Part shown: piece by piece, positions 16,570-26,295 of the stretch
Layout of the letters: each line of letters opens with the position of its first letter
Position numbering within the stretch: position 1 is the first letter of the stretch
DNA from: Campylobacter sp. CCS1377
GTDB lineage: Bacteria > Campylobacterota > Campylobacteria > Campylobacterales > Campylobacteraceae
Length of the DNA: 64,000 nucleotides
NCBI RefSeq assembly: GCF_040008265.1
Contig: NZ_CP155620.1
Location: 744,001-808,000, forward strand
Direction of reading: 5' to 3'
Translations under genes and position numbers: made by a program
The notes under the pieces: model-generated
What the model saw: only the letters and a program-made list of their open reading frames with translations
Told to the model about the DNA's origin: nothing
Databases searched by the model: none

Positions 16570-17349
16570 TCACTTATCCACGCTCTTAAGCTGTTGCACA
16601 AGCTTGCTTACATTGTTTTCTATTCTTTTGTTATTGGTTTCAAGATTAAAAATAGAATAGGAAAATATTGTGAGTATAAAAATCAAAGGCAAGATTATAA
16701 TAAGTTTATTAAAATACAATCTCATAAATTTTTGCCAAGCATTTTCTTTAAAGCTAATCTCGTAAGCTTTATTAAAAGCTAATTGTTCTTCTAAGGTATA
16801 TAAGGATGCTAAGGAAGTAGCAATATTATTACAAAGATGAATTATCCTTTCTTCACAGTCTTTATTATCGCTATATTTTCCTTTATAACCTAAAATCAAA
16901 CAAGTATATATGAATTCTAAAAAGTCTTTGTTTTTTGCAGGATTATTAAGCCAAGATAGTGCTATATCATAAAAATTATTTCCCCCTAAGGTTTCATCAA
17001 ATAATCTCACGGTTAAAGTATTATTAGCCCAAAAATCAATAAAATTCTCATTTTTCATTAAGCTTTCATCTATAAAAACACAAAGACAATATCTGAATTT
17101 TATAATGTCTTTTTCTTCATATTCCTTACAAGCACTTAACTTAGCACTTATGGCTAAAATACTATTAATCAGAGTTTCTCTTAAATTTGCAACAAAATGT
17201 GTCTCCAAAGAAGTAATTTTTGAAAGTCTATAAGAAAGCAAAAGAAGCTCTAAAGAATAATCTATTATTTTATTATTTTTAAGTCCTTCTAGTTTTGAGT
17301 TAAGAATTAGACTTAATTCTTCTTTATTTTTGCTTATGTTTTCTTGCAT
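16570..17349 (-). CDS. tssL: T6SS membrane-complex protein TssL (DotU-like), left copy
   Basis: 259 residues: a cytoplasmic N-terminal helical DotU domain (CVFIDESLM and the WANNTLTVRLFDETLGGNNFYD segment are typical) and one C-terminal membrane helix (IIILPLIFILTIFSYSIF, about 225-243) with a short periplasmic tail. TssL anchors the TssJLM envelope complex and contacts the baseplate. There is no peptidoglycan-binding extension. The ATG overlaps the tssK stop (TAATG), which favours it over the in-frame start 15 bases earlier. The partner TssM is not in this window. Confidence 0.88.
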   Translation of the reverse strand: MQENISKNKEELSLILNSKLEGLKNNKIIDYSLELLLLSYRLSKITSLETHFVANLRETLINSILAISAKLSACKEYEEKDIIKFRYCLCVFIDESLMKNENFIDFWANNTLTVRLFDETLGGNNFYDIALSWLNNPAKNKDFLEFIYTCLILGYKGKYSDNKDCEERIIHLCNNIATSLASLYTLEEQLAFNKAYEISFKENAWQKFMRLYFNKLIIILPLIFILTIFSYSIFNLETNNKRIENNVSKLVQQLKSVDK

Positions 17350-18743
17350 TAAAATACCGCCCACATTTTAATATCAGGATTATTAATATTATTAGTTAAA
17401 TAAAAACTTATAACATTTTCTCCTTTAAAATCTTTAAATAATTCATCTTTTTTGTCAATTTTGTAATAAATATAACCATTTAAATAAGGAATGCTAGATG
17501 GAACATTAGGCACTTGATCAACATTAATTCCTTTAAGCTGGGTTGCAACTATATTTTTAATCTTGCTTTGAGTGTGAATTTTGCTTTGGGTTTTAAAATG
17601 ACTTAGCAAATACTCTGTACTGACTTCAGCCTTAATCGCAAAATAAATTTCTGCATCTTCTAAAATTCCTGAATTATCAAATATAAAATCATAAAATCCA
17701 TTCTGATTATTAATAATCTTAGCCATTGTGTATTTTGGGCTAGTTATTTTTGAAAATAATAATCTTAAGTTATTTATTAAACTTAAAAAAGTTTCATTTA
17801 AATTGTCATGTTTATAAGGAATAAATTCTAAAAAAGTCTCATCATTGCTAAAAGCTGATAGTTCTCCTTGAAATTCTAAGAATTTTTCATATAAAATTTC
17901 AGGGTGGATTTTATCTTTATTTGCCAAATGTGAGAAGATTAAGTACCATTTTTTTAAAAGATTTAAAGATAAAAATGTACTAAAATCTAAAGTATTTTTG
18001 GTTTGATCTATGCCTTTAAATACATTATTTAAAACACTTTTATGTTGTTTGATTGCATGAATATTTTCCTCTAAAAAAGATCTGATGATGGGAATTTTAC
18101 TTATGTTAAGACAAGTAGGTATAAAATCATTTTCTAATTCAATTTTTTTGTTAGCATCAATATTTTTAATTTTTGCAATAGGTAGTTCAAGTTCATCGGG
18201 GGTTGAATTACCCAAAATACCAAGTTTTAATCTCAAACTCGCCAAAAGCAAAGCTCTTTTTTCTTGGGTAAAAGCTGTATTTTCAAGCTCATCTTCATTT
18301 TCAAGATGGTGTAAAATATCCGTTTGAGAATCATCGTAATTTCTTAGAGCAATATTGCTCCTAAGGCAAATATATTTAGAATTTGAAAGACTGTTGCGTA
18401 AAGATAAATCAGCTATAGTGCTAAGTCCTAATGGAATTTTTAAAACAATGACTGAATTGATTAAGGATTCGTAGTTAATCTCAAGCGGCTTAGGAAGCAA
18501 GTCTTGTTCAGGCGCATTAAAAATACTGCCATCTTGTGCAATGCCTGAAATTTTCGAAAGTGCGATTTTACCTTGCATTAACATTTCTTGTGAGAACTCC
18601 AAATCTATAATTCCATATAGATTGCTATAGATATGAATTGTTTTTAAGTCTATATTTCTATTTAAAAATCTTTCTTGCTGCTCAAAATGAGTTTGTCCTA
18701 TATTTAAGCCATCAAACCAAGCAACTTTTAATTTATCTGCCAT
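17347..18743 (-). CDS. tssK: T6SS baseplate protein TssK, left copy
   Basis: 464 residues, the normal TssK size. The N-terminus KVAWFDGLNIGQTHFEQQERFL is the conserved family opening (the beta-rich shoulder that binds TssFG), followed by a central four-helix region and a C-terminal domain (about 320-464) that docks on TssL/TssM. It connects baseplate and membrane complex. It lies between tssJ (8 bases upstream) and tssL (overlap), a tssJKL operon. Confidence 0.9.
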
Positions 18744-18751
18744 ATTAAGTC

Positions 18752-19201
18752 CTATTTACTTTTCTTGATGCCTTCTTTGCTGATTTCAAATTTTAAAATT
18801 TTATTACTACCAAATCCACTAGCCTCTTCTGTTTTTACTCCTATTTTTGTGGTTTTTTTTGTATGATTTGCAAAAAGAGCTAAAACCCCTATATAAGGAA
18901 CTTCTTCATCATTAACTTTTACAGCTATTACTTTATCTTTTGGGGCAATTTGTAATTTAATAGAATCTATTTTATCTTTACCTAAAACCCCATCTTCTCT
19001 GGTTGCTAAATCTAAATCACTTGCTTCTTCAAATTTCTTTATGTCTTTTAATTGATAAACAATTACAGTAATGGGTACATCATCAAATCTATTATTGAGA
19101 TTGGAATTTTCTAAATTATTAATTTGAACACTTACATTGCTAGAACATGCACTTAAGAATAATGACAATAGTATAAAAATAAAAAATTTTACATTAAACA
19201 T
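18752..19201 (-). CDS. tssJ: T6SS outer-membrane lipoprotein TssJ, left copy
   Basis: 149 residues from the ATG at 19201. The signal peptide MFNVKFFIFILLSLFLSAC ends in a lipobox with Cys19. The mature part has the TssJ beta-sandwich pattern (VPITVIVYQLKDIKKFEEAS). The longer frame starting at 19267 is rejected because AAAGGA sits seven bases before 19201 and only the shorter form gives a proper lipoprotein signal. First gene of the tssJKL operon, divergent from tssA across 93 bases. Confidence 0.85.
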   Translation of the reverse strand: MFNVKFFIFILLSLFLSACSSNVSVQINNLENSNLNNRFDDVPITVIVYQLKDIKKFEEASDLDLATREDGVLGKDKIDSIKLQIAPKDKVIAVKVNDEEVPYIGVLALFANHTKKTTKIGVKTEEASGFGSNKILKFEISKEGIKKSK

Positions 19202-19294
19202 AAAATATCCTTTATAGAGTATAAAATATTTTTTTATAAAATTAACATAATAATTTTTAAAATTCAATTATAATATTTTTTAAAGGAAAGAATA

Positions 19295-20530
19295 ATGCTT
19301 TTTAGTAGTGATTTAAAAAATGATTTAGCTAAATTAGAAGAATTTCATTTGCTTGAAGATGAAATGTCAAAATACAAAACCTTAAATCATGAAAATATTA
19401 ATTGGGATAAAGTTTATGAGTATTCAGAAATAATATTAAAAAATCATTCGCTTAATTTAAAAATTTGCAATTATCTTCTCTTATCTTGTTTTTATTCTAA
19501 TAAAGAAAAATATTTCCATCAGCTTTTATTGCTTTTAAAACATTTAGAGCAATTGCTTAATCAAGATAATGATTTTTTACATACTCAAAAGAAAAAAATT
19601 AAAAATCTTATTGATAATTTCTTAAATGAATACAACAAAACACAACCTTCTTTAGCTTTTGATATTACAAAAGATTTTAATGAAATTTTTGCTAAATTAG
19701 AACAAATTTTACATTGTCAGTTTTTAAAACTTAAACTCAGTGATAAAACTCCTGTGATTTTAGAGCCAGTAAAACAAGAATTAAAAACACAAAATCAAAG
19801 CACACATTCTTTAAATGAAAGAGAATATAAAGCCTTTTATCAAAACTTAGCTTTTGAACTTTTAGATGAAGATGAAAATAATCTCAATGCCTATGCAATT
19901 TTTACGCAAGCCATGTGGGGAAAAATTAAAAATTTACCTCAAAACAGCAATAATATTACAAGATTAAGATATCCTGATCTTAATTTAATTCTAGCTTTGC
20001 AAGAAGAAAAAGAAAACAAAAAAGAACATATAAAATATTTTATGAGTAATCTTATTTTAAATCCCTTTTGGCTAGAAGGAATGAAGCTTTTTTGTGAATT
20101 TTTAGACAAAAACAAAAAAACAGCAGCATCAAAAATACTCATAAGTCTTACTCATGATTTTATTAACAAATTTGAAGGTATTAACAAGCTTTGTTTTGAA
20201 ACAGGGCAAATGCTTTGTAAAGAAGAAATTATCAATTATTTTACAAGATTAAACATCAAAGAAAAAAAACCTATTTGGCAAGATAATCAAATACAAAAAG
20301 TACAAAAGGATTTGGAGCAAATCTTGATAGATATTGATAATGCAAATATCAATAATTCTTTAATGAATAATATTCACTCCTTGCTTGAAATAGCAAAAGT
20401 CTTTGAAAATAAAGGTATGAAAAAAAATGCCAAAATTTTTTATTTATATTTAGTGGAATTAATGGAAAAAACCTTGTTAAAAGATTATTTGCTAGAAGAA
20501 TATGAAAATGCAAAAGAAAAAGTTAAATAA
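19295..20530 (+). CDS. tssA: T6SS protein TssA (ImpA/VasJ-like), left copy
   Basis: 411 residues, helical, no membrane span. The NLAFELLDEDENNLNAYAIFTQAMWGKI segment (about 185-212) and the C-terminal helical repeat region (about 330-405, LLEIAKVFENKGMKKNAKIFYLYLVELM) resemble TssA/VasJ proteins, which cap the growing sheath and recruit baseplate parts. The family is divergent, so the assignment leans on position immediately before tssBC. AAAGGA lies just ahead of the ATG. Confidence 0.72.
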   Translation: MLFSSDLKNDLAKLEEFHLLEDEMSKYKTLNHENINWDKVYEYSEIILKNHSLNLKICNYLLLSCFYSNKEKYFHQLLLLLKHLEQLLNQDNDFLHTQKKKIKNLIDNFLNEYNKTQPSLAFDITKDFNEIFAKLEQILHCQFLKLKLSDKTPVILEPVKQELKTQNQSTHSLNEREYKAFYQNLAFELLDEDENNLNAYAIFTQAMWGKIKNLPQNSNNITRLRYPDLNLILALQEEKENKKEHIKYFMSNLILNPFWLEGMKLFCEFLDKNKKTAASKILISLTHDFINKFEGINKLCFETGQMLCKEEIINYFTRLNIKEKKPIWQDNQIQKVQKDLEQILIDIDNANINNSLMNNIHSLLEIAKVFENKGMKKNAKIFYLYLVELMEKTLLKDYLLEEYENAKEKVK

Positions 20531-20560
20531 CACCTTATATAAAATTTAGTTTAGTTTAAC

Positions 20561-20566
20561 TATAAT
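20561..20566 (+). promoter_or_regulatory. Probable -10 box for the tssB-tssG operon, left copy
   Basis: TATAAT is preceded by phased T-runs (TTTAGTTTAGTTT), the usual Campylobacter sigma-70 pattern, 47 bases before the tssB ATG. It suggests tssB-G can be transcribed separately from tssA. The mirror copy is at 31295-31300. Confidence 0.5.
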
Positions 20567-20612
20567 AAAATGAATATAAATACTTTTTAATCTTGAAAAT
20601 AAAGGAATAAGA

Positions 20613-21092
20613 ATGTCAGATGGCTCTCGCGCACCAAAAGAACGCATCAATATAACATATAAAGCTAAAACTAATGGGCAAAATGCTGAAATAGAATTGC
20701 CGTTAAAATTAATGGTAATGGCAAATTTAAAAGGAAAAAACGAAACTCCTTTAGAAGAAAGAGAAATTTTGCAAATCAATAAAAATAATTTTGATCAAGT
20801 AATGCAAAAATTAGATATAAATACAAGTTTTAGTGTTAAAAATACTTTAGGAACGCCAGCGGAAGAACTTGATGTTAATCTTCATATTTCCAGCATGAAA
20901 GATTTTTCACCTGATTATTTAGTTTACCAAATTCCTGAGTTAAGAAAGCTAATGCAATTAAGAGAAGCTTTGATGGCTCTAAAGGGTCCTTTGGGAAATA
21001 TACCTGATTTTAGAAAAGCTGTTTTAGAAGCATTAAAAGATGAAAAAACAAAAGAAAAGTTACTTGTAGAAATCAAAAAAGAAGAAGAATAG
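20613..21092 (+). CDS. tssB: T6SS sheath small subunit TssB (VipA), left copy
   Basis: 159 residues. The SRAPKERINITYKA opening and the helix with SMKDFSPDYLVYQIPEL are conserved TssB features. TssB pairs with TssC to form the contractile sheath. It is spaced 9 bases from tssC in one operon. Confidence 0.95.
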   Translation: MSDGSRAPKERINITYKAKTNGQNAEIELPLKLMVMANLKGKNETPLEEREILQINKNNFDQVMQKLDINTSFSVKNTLGTPAEELDVNLHISSMKDFSPDYLVYQIPELRKLMQLREALMALKGPLGNIPDFRKAVLEALKDEKTKEKLLVEIKKEEE

Positions 21093-21101
21093 GAAATAAA
21101 A

Positions 21102-22553
21102 ATGACAAATAAAACAACCCAAACTCCAATCATTGAAAGCATTATGGAAAAAAGCAAATATGCCAAAAATGATGAAAGTTATAGCATAGCAAAAAGAGGC
21201 GTTGCAGAATTTATTTCAGAAATTGTTAAAAGTGATAATGTTGAGGATAAAATCAATAAATTTGCACTCGATGAAATGATTGCACATATTGATGATTTAT
21301 TATCAAAACAAATGGATGAAATTTTACACAATGAAGAATTTCAAAAGCTTGAATCCACTTGGCGCGGTCTTAGATTTTTGGTTGAAAGGACTGATTTTAA
21401 TGAAAATATAAAAATCAATCTGTTTGATATTACAAAGGAAGAGGCTTTAGAAGATTTTGAAAATAATCCTGATATTACACAAAGTGTTATTTATAAAAAC
21501 ATTTATTCTTCAGAATACGGACAATTTGGTGGCGAGCCAGTAGGTGCTATTATTGGAGATTATCAGCTTAGCTCAGCAAGTCCTGATATGACTTTTTTAA
21601 ATAAGATGTCAAGTATTGCAGCCATGAGTCACTCTCCTTTCTTAACCTCTTTTGGACCAAAATTTTTTGGACTTGAAGATTATTCTGAACTTGCCAATAT
21701 CCAAGATTTAAAATCTTTATTAGAGGGTCCTCAATATACAAGATGGAGAACTTTTAGAGAAAATGAAGATTCTAAATATACAGGAGTGATGGTTACGAGA
21801 TTTTTAACAAGAAGTCCTTATGATGTGGAAGAAAATCCTATTAAAAGTTTTAATTATAAAGAAAATGTTCATGCCTCTCATAATCATTTATTATGGGGCA
21901 ATTCAGCTTATGCTTTTGCCACAAGATTAACAGAAAGTTTTGCAAAATATAGATGGTGTGGAAATATTATAGGACCAAAAAGCGGTGGGGCGGTTAAAGA
22001 TTTACCTACTTATCTTTATGAAAGTTATGGAACTATGCAATCAAAAATCCCAACAGAAGTTTTAATTAGCGATAGGAGAGAATATGAACTTTCAGAAGAA
22101 GGTTTTATTACCTTAACTTTGCGTAGAGATACTAATAATGCGGCTTTCTTTTCTGCCAATAGTGTTTTAAAACCAAAAACATTTGCCAATACCCCAGAAG
22201 GCAAAGAAGCTGAAATGAATTATCGTTTAGGTACTCAACTTCCTTATATATTTTTAATTTCAAGACTGGCTCATTATTTAAAAGTTCTTCAAAGAGAAGA
22301 AATTGGCAGTTGGAAAGAAAGAAACGATATTGAAGAAGGATTAAATTCTTGGGTAAGACAATATGTTTCAGATCAAGAAAATCCTCCTGCTGAAGTAAGA
22401 AGTAGAAGGCCATTTAGAGGGGTAAAAGTCAAAGTAGATGATATAGCTGGCGAAGTAGGATGGTATAAAATAGGACTTAGTGTAAGACCTCATTTTAAAT
22501 ATATGGGTGGTAATTTTGAGCTTTCTTTAGTAGGAAAATTAGATAAAGAATAA
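21102..22553 (+). CDS. tssC: T6SS sheath large subunit TssC (VipB), left copy
   Basis: 483 residues. Family signatures include QKLESTWRGLRFLVERTDF (about 83-101), the FGGEPVGAIIGDY segment and a C-terminal RPFRGVKVKVDDIAGEVGWY. This is the main sheath protein. In most T6SS the contracted sheath is recycled by ClpV; no clpV is present here, in keeping with Campylobacter T6SS. Confidence 0.96.
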   Translation: MTNKTTQTPIIESIMEKSKYAKNDESYSIAKRGVAEFISEIVKSDNVEDKINKFALDEMIAHIDDLLSKQMDEILHNEEFQKLESTWRGLRFLVERTDFNENIKINLFDITKEEALEDFENNPDITQSVIYKNIYSSEYGQFGGEPVGAIIGDYQLSSASPDMTFLNKMSSIAAMSHSPFLTSFGPKFFGLEDYSELANIQDLKSLLEGPQYTRWRTFRENEDSKYTGVMVTRFLTRSPYDVEENPIKSFNYKENVHASHNHLLWGNSAYAFATRLTESFAKYRWCGNIIGPKSGGAVKDLPTYLYESYGTMQSKIPTEVLISDRREYELSEEGFITLTLRRDTNNAAFFSANSVLKPKTFANTPEGKEAEMNYRLGTQLPYIFLISRLAHYLKVLQREEIGSWKERNDIEEGLNSWVRQYVSDQENPPAEVRSRRPFRGVKVKVDDIAGEVGWYKIGLSVRPHFKYMGGNFELSLVGKLDKE

Positions 22554-22945
22554 TGTCTTTACTCGATAAACTCATACACGAATTAGACGAGCAAAACACG
22601 CATGTTCCTTTTTATCAAAACGATTATGAGGATATTAAAAATAGTATAAAAGTTTTGCTCAATGCTAAACTTGATGATTGTTATACCATAAAAGATTTAG
22701 GTATGCCAAATTTAATTGATAGCAACCTTAATTCTAATGAATTATGTGTTTCTATGGCAAAAGAAATACAAAAACTCATTGTTTTATATGAACAAAGAAT
22801 AAGAATAATTTCCATTACTTATGATAATAGCTTGAGTCCCTGTCAGCTTTCTTTCTTTTTAAAATGCACCTTTTGTGATGATAATTTTAAGGAATTTAAT
22901 ATAGAAATCATTTTTAAAAATAATAGGTATTGTGAGGTTGTATGA
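22553..22945 (+). CDS. tssE: T6SS baseplate protein TssE (gp25-like), left copy
   Basis: 130 residues, gp25/lysozyme-like family of phage-baseplate wedge proteins. SIKVLLNAKLDDCYTIKDLG and the C-terminal beta strands fit. It initiates sheath polymerisation at the baseplate. Its ATG overlaps the tssC stop by one base and its stop overlaps tssF by four. Confidence 0.88.
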   Translation: MSLLDKLIHELDEQNTHVPFYQNDYEDIKNSIKVLLNAKLDDCYTIKDLGMPNLIDSNLNSNELCVSMAKEIQKLIVLYEQRIRIISITYDNSLSPCQLSFFLKCTFCDDNFKEFNIEIIFKNNRYCEVV

Positions 22946-24663
22946 AAAATAATGTTTTTTACTATCAAAGAGAACTTAATTATTTGCATGAAACAAGAGA
23001 ATATTTTATAAAATATTTTCCAAAACTCGCACCTTTTTTAGCTTATAATAGCAAAGATCCTGATGTTGAGAGAATCATTGAAAATCTAGCTATTTTAACT
23101 TCAAAAATTCATCAAGAACTTGATGAAAATATTCCTCATATAGCAGAATCTTTAATTAATATTATAGCTCCAAATTATACAAATTCTTTACCCTCGCTTT
23201 GTATGCAAGAATTTAACTTTGATAAGAAAAACAAGGAAAACAAATTAATCATTCCCAAAGGCACTATAGTTAAATCCAAAGCTATAGATAAATGTATTTG
23301 CGAATTTCAAACAATTTATGATGTTTATTTATATCCTTTATCTATTAAAGAGGTTTTTTTAGGAAGTAAAAACCAAGATTATACTTTGAATTTAAAAATG
23401 CAAATCGATAAAACAGATACTAGAATATGCGATTTAAACTTGGATAAAATGGTTTTATATCTAGGTAATGAAATTTATAGTTCCACAACTTTACTTTTAT
23501 ATGTGCATTCTTATTTAAAAGAGCTTAAAATTCAATGTTTGGATACCAATGAAGAGTTTAAACTTGGTATTTATGATATAGAAAAAATAGGACTTGAAAA
23601 TGAAGAGAGTGCTTTATTTTATAATGACTTAGGGTTTGAAAGTTTTTCATTATTAAGAGAATATTTCTTCTTGCCGCAAAAATTTAATTTTTTTAAAATA
23701 AAAGGGTTGGATATTTTAAGAGAATGCCAAGGAAGAGAAATCAATATAGAATTTAAATTTTCCAAGCCTTTTCCTAAAAATTGTTTATTTAGAAAAGAAT
23801 TGTTTTCACTAAGTATGACACCTATTATTAATATTTTTAAAAAGAGTGCTGAACCTTTTATTAACGATAACAAAAGAGATGGTTATAGAATTTTTATAGA
23901 TAGAACACAGCCTAATGCTTATGAAATTATCCAAATACTTCAGGTTAAAGCACACAACAGCAATGGGGGAAGAAGGGTATTAAAAAATTACAAAAGTTTT
24001 GAGCGTTTTGAATTTTTAAAAGAAAATAAGAGTGATTTTTATGCTTTAAATACTAAAAAGAATTCTAAAGGAGAAGTATTTAAAGAAATTTCTTTTTTTT
24101 CTTCTAATTTTATAGATGAAACTGTAAGTATAGAAACTCTATGTTCAAATAAAAACTTGCCTTCAAGACTACAAATAGCTGATATTAATATTTGCGATTT
24201 AAAGGATGTTTTAACTAAAAATATACAAGTTCCAAGTAAAACAAGAGAATGCAATATTGATGGAAATTTGCTGTGGAAATTTGTATCCATGCTTTCTTTT
24301 TCTTATCAAACTATGTTAAATAAAAACGCTTTTTTTGGAGTATTAGAGAGCTATAGTTTTTTAGAGGATAAAGAAAATGAAGAAAGCTATAGGCTTTTAA
24401 AAGAAGCTATTGTTAATATCAACAGCAAAAGCGTTTATCTGATTGATGAGCACATTACCAAAAAAGGAACAAGTGCAATATTTGAATTAAAAGACTCTTG
24501 TTTTTATTCCTTAGGAGAAGTATATAGATTGGGACTTATTTTATCAAAATTTTTATCATCTTTTGCCAGTATTAATTCGTTTTGTGAGCTTACAATAAAA
24601 TGTGTTGATTCTAAAGAAATTTTACATTACCCTGCGATTTTTGGAAAAAAAGATCTAATATGA
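22942..24663 (+). CDS. tssF: T6SS baseplate protein TssF (VasA/ImpG), left copy
   Basis: 573 residues. The N-terminus FYYQRELNYLHETREYF, followed by FPKLAPFL and DPDVERIIENLAILTSKIHQ, is the standard TssF opening. TssF2G forms the baseplate wedge with TssE and TssK. Four-base overlaps join it to tssE and tssG. Confidence 0.93.
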   Translation: MKNNVFYYQRELNYLHETREYFIKYFPKLAPFLAYNSKDPDVERIIENLAILTSKIHQELDENIPHIAESLINIIAPNYTNSLPSLCMQEFNFDKKNKENKLIIPKGTIVKSKAIDKCICEFQTIYDVYLYPLSIKEVFLGSKNQDYTLNLKMQIDKTDTRICDLNLDKMVLYLGNEIYSSTTLLLYVHSYLKELKIQCLDTNEEFKLGIYDIEKIGLENEESALFYNDLGFESFSLLREYFFLPQKFNFFKIKGLDILRECQGREINIEFKFSKPFPKNCLFRKELFSLSMTPIINIFKKSAEPFINDNKRDGYRIFIDRTQPNAYEIIQILQVKAHNSNGGRRVLKNYKSFERFEFLKENKSDFYALNTKKNSKGEVFKEISFFSSNFIDETVSIETLCSNKNLPSRLQIADINICDLKDVLTKNIQVPSKTRECNIDGNLLWKFVSMLSFSYQTMLNKNAFFGVLESYSFLEDKENEESYRLLKEAIVNINSKSVYLIDEHITKKGTSAIFELKDSCFYSLGEVYRLGLILSKFLSSFASINSFCELTIKCVDSKEILHYPAIFGKKDLI

Positions 24664-25565
24664 AAGATTTTGATTCTTATAGTTTTTACAAATTACTTAA
24701 CACTCTATTAAAGCAATATGATAAGAAAGATATTTTTTTAAGAACCAATAAAAGTTTAAAACATCCTCATAAAGAAATAGAAAAACTTCATTTTTCAAAA
24801 GATAAAATACCTATTGAATTGATAATTAATTTTATGGGTTTACATGGAGTTTCATCGCAACTTCCTTCTTATATGTTGGATAAACTCTCTAGAAATGAAG
24901 ATGGCAATGAAGGATGGAGTTTATTTTTTGATTTTTTCAATCATTATTTGCTTTGGGTTTTTTTTGAAAGCATAGGTTTAAAAAGTTATCCTAGATCTTT
25001 TAATAAAGATTTTAGTGATGTTATTTCAAAAATTTTATTTAATATCTTAGGTATTAAAGAGCAATCTATCGCAATAAAATATTTACCATTTGCTCCTTTG
25101 CTTTTAAGTTTGAGACGTCCAAAGACATACATTGAAAGAGTTTTGCAAAGTAATTTTAATTTAAAAAATAAATTAAGTATTATAGAAAATTTACCCCACC
25201 AAATTTTAATTGCAAAATCCCAAAAAAATAATCTAGGCATAAAAAATCATATTTTAGGAAAAAACTTTATTTTGGGTGATACATTTTTATCTCATCAAAA
25301 TAAAATTGCTATTTTTATAAAAGATATTGAATACCAAGATGCTATAGAATATTTACCTCATGGCAGTAAATATCAAGACTTAAAAGATAGTATTATATTT
25401 TTAACCAATAATGAGTTTTGTGTTGATTTGTATTTAAAAATTAATTATTCAAAAAGAATGAATTTTATATTAGGAGATGAAAGTACTGCTAAACTTGGAT
25501 GGGCTAAAATTTTAGGAAAGACAAAAAAAAATTATGCAATTATGCATATTAAATTATATGAATAA
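24660..25565 (+). CDS. tssG: T6SS baseplate protein TssG (VasB/ImpH), left copy
   Basis: 301 residues, the TssF partner. FMGLHGVSSQLPSYMLD (about 60-76) is the family hallmark, followed by LFFDFFNHYLLWVFFES. Last gene of the arm's operon; a strong hairpin follows 22 bases downstream. Confidence 0.92.
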   Translation: MKDFDSYSFYKLLNTLLKQYDKKDIFLRTNKSLKHPHKEIEKLHFSKDKIPIELIINFMGLHGVSSQLPSYMLDKLSRNEDGNEGWSLFFDFFNHYLLWVFFESIGLKSYPRSFNKDFSDVISKILFNILGIKEQSIAIKYLPFAPLLLSLRRPKTYIERVLQSNFNLKNKLSIIENLPHQILIAKSQKNNLGIKNHILGKNFILGDTFLSHQNKIAIFIKDIEYQDAIEYLPHGSKYQDLKDSIIFLTNNEFCVDLYLKINYSKRMNFILGDESTAKLGWAKILGKTKKNYAIMHIKLYE

Positions 25566-25586
25566 ATTTTTATCTATGGTTTGGTT

Positions 25587-25617
25587 TAATTGCTTTACCT
25601 TTAAGGTAAAGCAATTA
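25587..25617 (+). terminator. Terminator after tssG, left copy
   Basis: A 13-bp perfect stem (TAATTGCTTTACC / GGTAAAGCAATTA) with a 5-base loop, six bases before the inner edge of the inverted repeat. Its mirror is 26244-26274. The hairpin is itself almost symmetric, so both arms end in the same palindrome. Confidence 0.8.
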
Positions 25618-25627
25618 ATATTATAAA

Positions 25628-26193
25628 TTAGGACACTGCAACACATTTTGGTTGTTTTTTTGTTTTGATTTTGTTTTTCGAAAACTCTTTTGCAGACTTA
25701 AGCACTTCTTGATTTTCTTCAAATTTCACTTGATAATTTTGCAATTCTTTACTCATATCTTCATAAATTTTCTTCGCCTCATCTACCAAAAGATAGGTCT
25801 GGCGCTATTTTTACACTTTTCAAACTCCTTTTTAAAATTTTGCTTATAAATATTATTCACAGAATAAACTTGATAATATCTTGGATATTTAGTGGTCTTT
25901 ATCATCTCTTGGGTGTCGTCATAATCTAAATCTTTTTGCACATAAATAATCTTAGAATTTGCACTGAAAGCATTCCGGCGTACATAATGCACGGTTCTAG
26001 GCTTTGTATATAAAGTGTAGTCTTTAAGGTATTTGTTAAAGCCTTTATAGTTTAAAAGATTTGTGATGAGCCTAACTTCTCCATGCTGAGTGCCATCGTG
26101 GGTGATATCTATGGAATTTCTAGCCCAAAATATTAGTTTATTTGCACGATTATCCACAATCACAGAGCCGATGCTAATTTTCATAAATAACAA
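25628..26193 (-). pseudogene. Decayed cytidine/nucleoside deaminase-family gene in the palindrome spacer
   Basis: The frame from 26193 gives a deaminase-fold start (ISIGSVIVDN...LIFWARNS) with the zinc/proton-shuttle motif HGEV. The second zinc motif is missing in that frame. One base over, the same DNA reads SLEPCIMYAGML, a PCxxC motif with the second Cys changed to Tyr. The normal frame then resumes (SANSKIIYVQKDLD). Two compensating indels about 45 bases apart explain this. A third indel in a T-run breaks the C-terminus, whose remainder (LVDEAKKIYEDMSKEL...) runs to a stop at 25628. The gene is dead as read, and it fills the spacer. Confidence 0.75.
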
Positions 26194-26243
26194 CCAAAAA
26201 CAACAGCGAAAAGATATGGACCCTTTCTACGCTTGCGTAATAT

Positions 26244-26274
26244 TAATTGCTTTACCTTAAAGGTAAAGCAATTA
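26244..26274 (-). terminator. Terminator after tssG, right copy
   Basis: Mirror image of the 13-bp hairpin at 25587-25617. Confidence 0.8.
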
Positions 26275-26295
26275 AACCAAACCATAGATAAAAAT

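Larger units (their letters stand above)
16190..25623. repeat. Left arm of 9,434-bp inverted repeat carrying nine T6SS genes
   Basis: Base x in this arm corresponds to base 51861-x in 26238-35671. Every protein encoded here has an identical partner, and both boundaries were located by direct base comparison: outer mismatch after 16190/35671, inner mismatch after 25623/26238. No internal difference was noticed. The centre is a 614-bp spacer. Confidence 0.97.

Noticed and set aside
19202-19267. Longer TssJ start at 19267
   Set aside because: It would bury the lipoprotein signal behind 22 residues; the ATG at 19201 has a proper ribosome site and signal peptide.
22132-22413. Antisense frame within tssC (and its mirror in the right arm), and other antisense frames over core genes
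   Set aside because: They lie opposite strongly supported genes, lack ribosome sites and have no domain features.
25783-26193. The 136-codon frame in the spacer as an intact gene
   Set aside because: Its second zinc motif is only found one base out of frame and its C-terminus continues in another frame, so it is annotated as a pseudogene.
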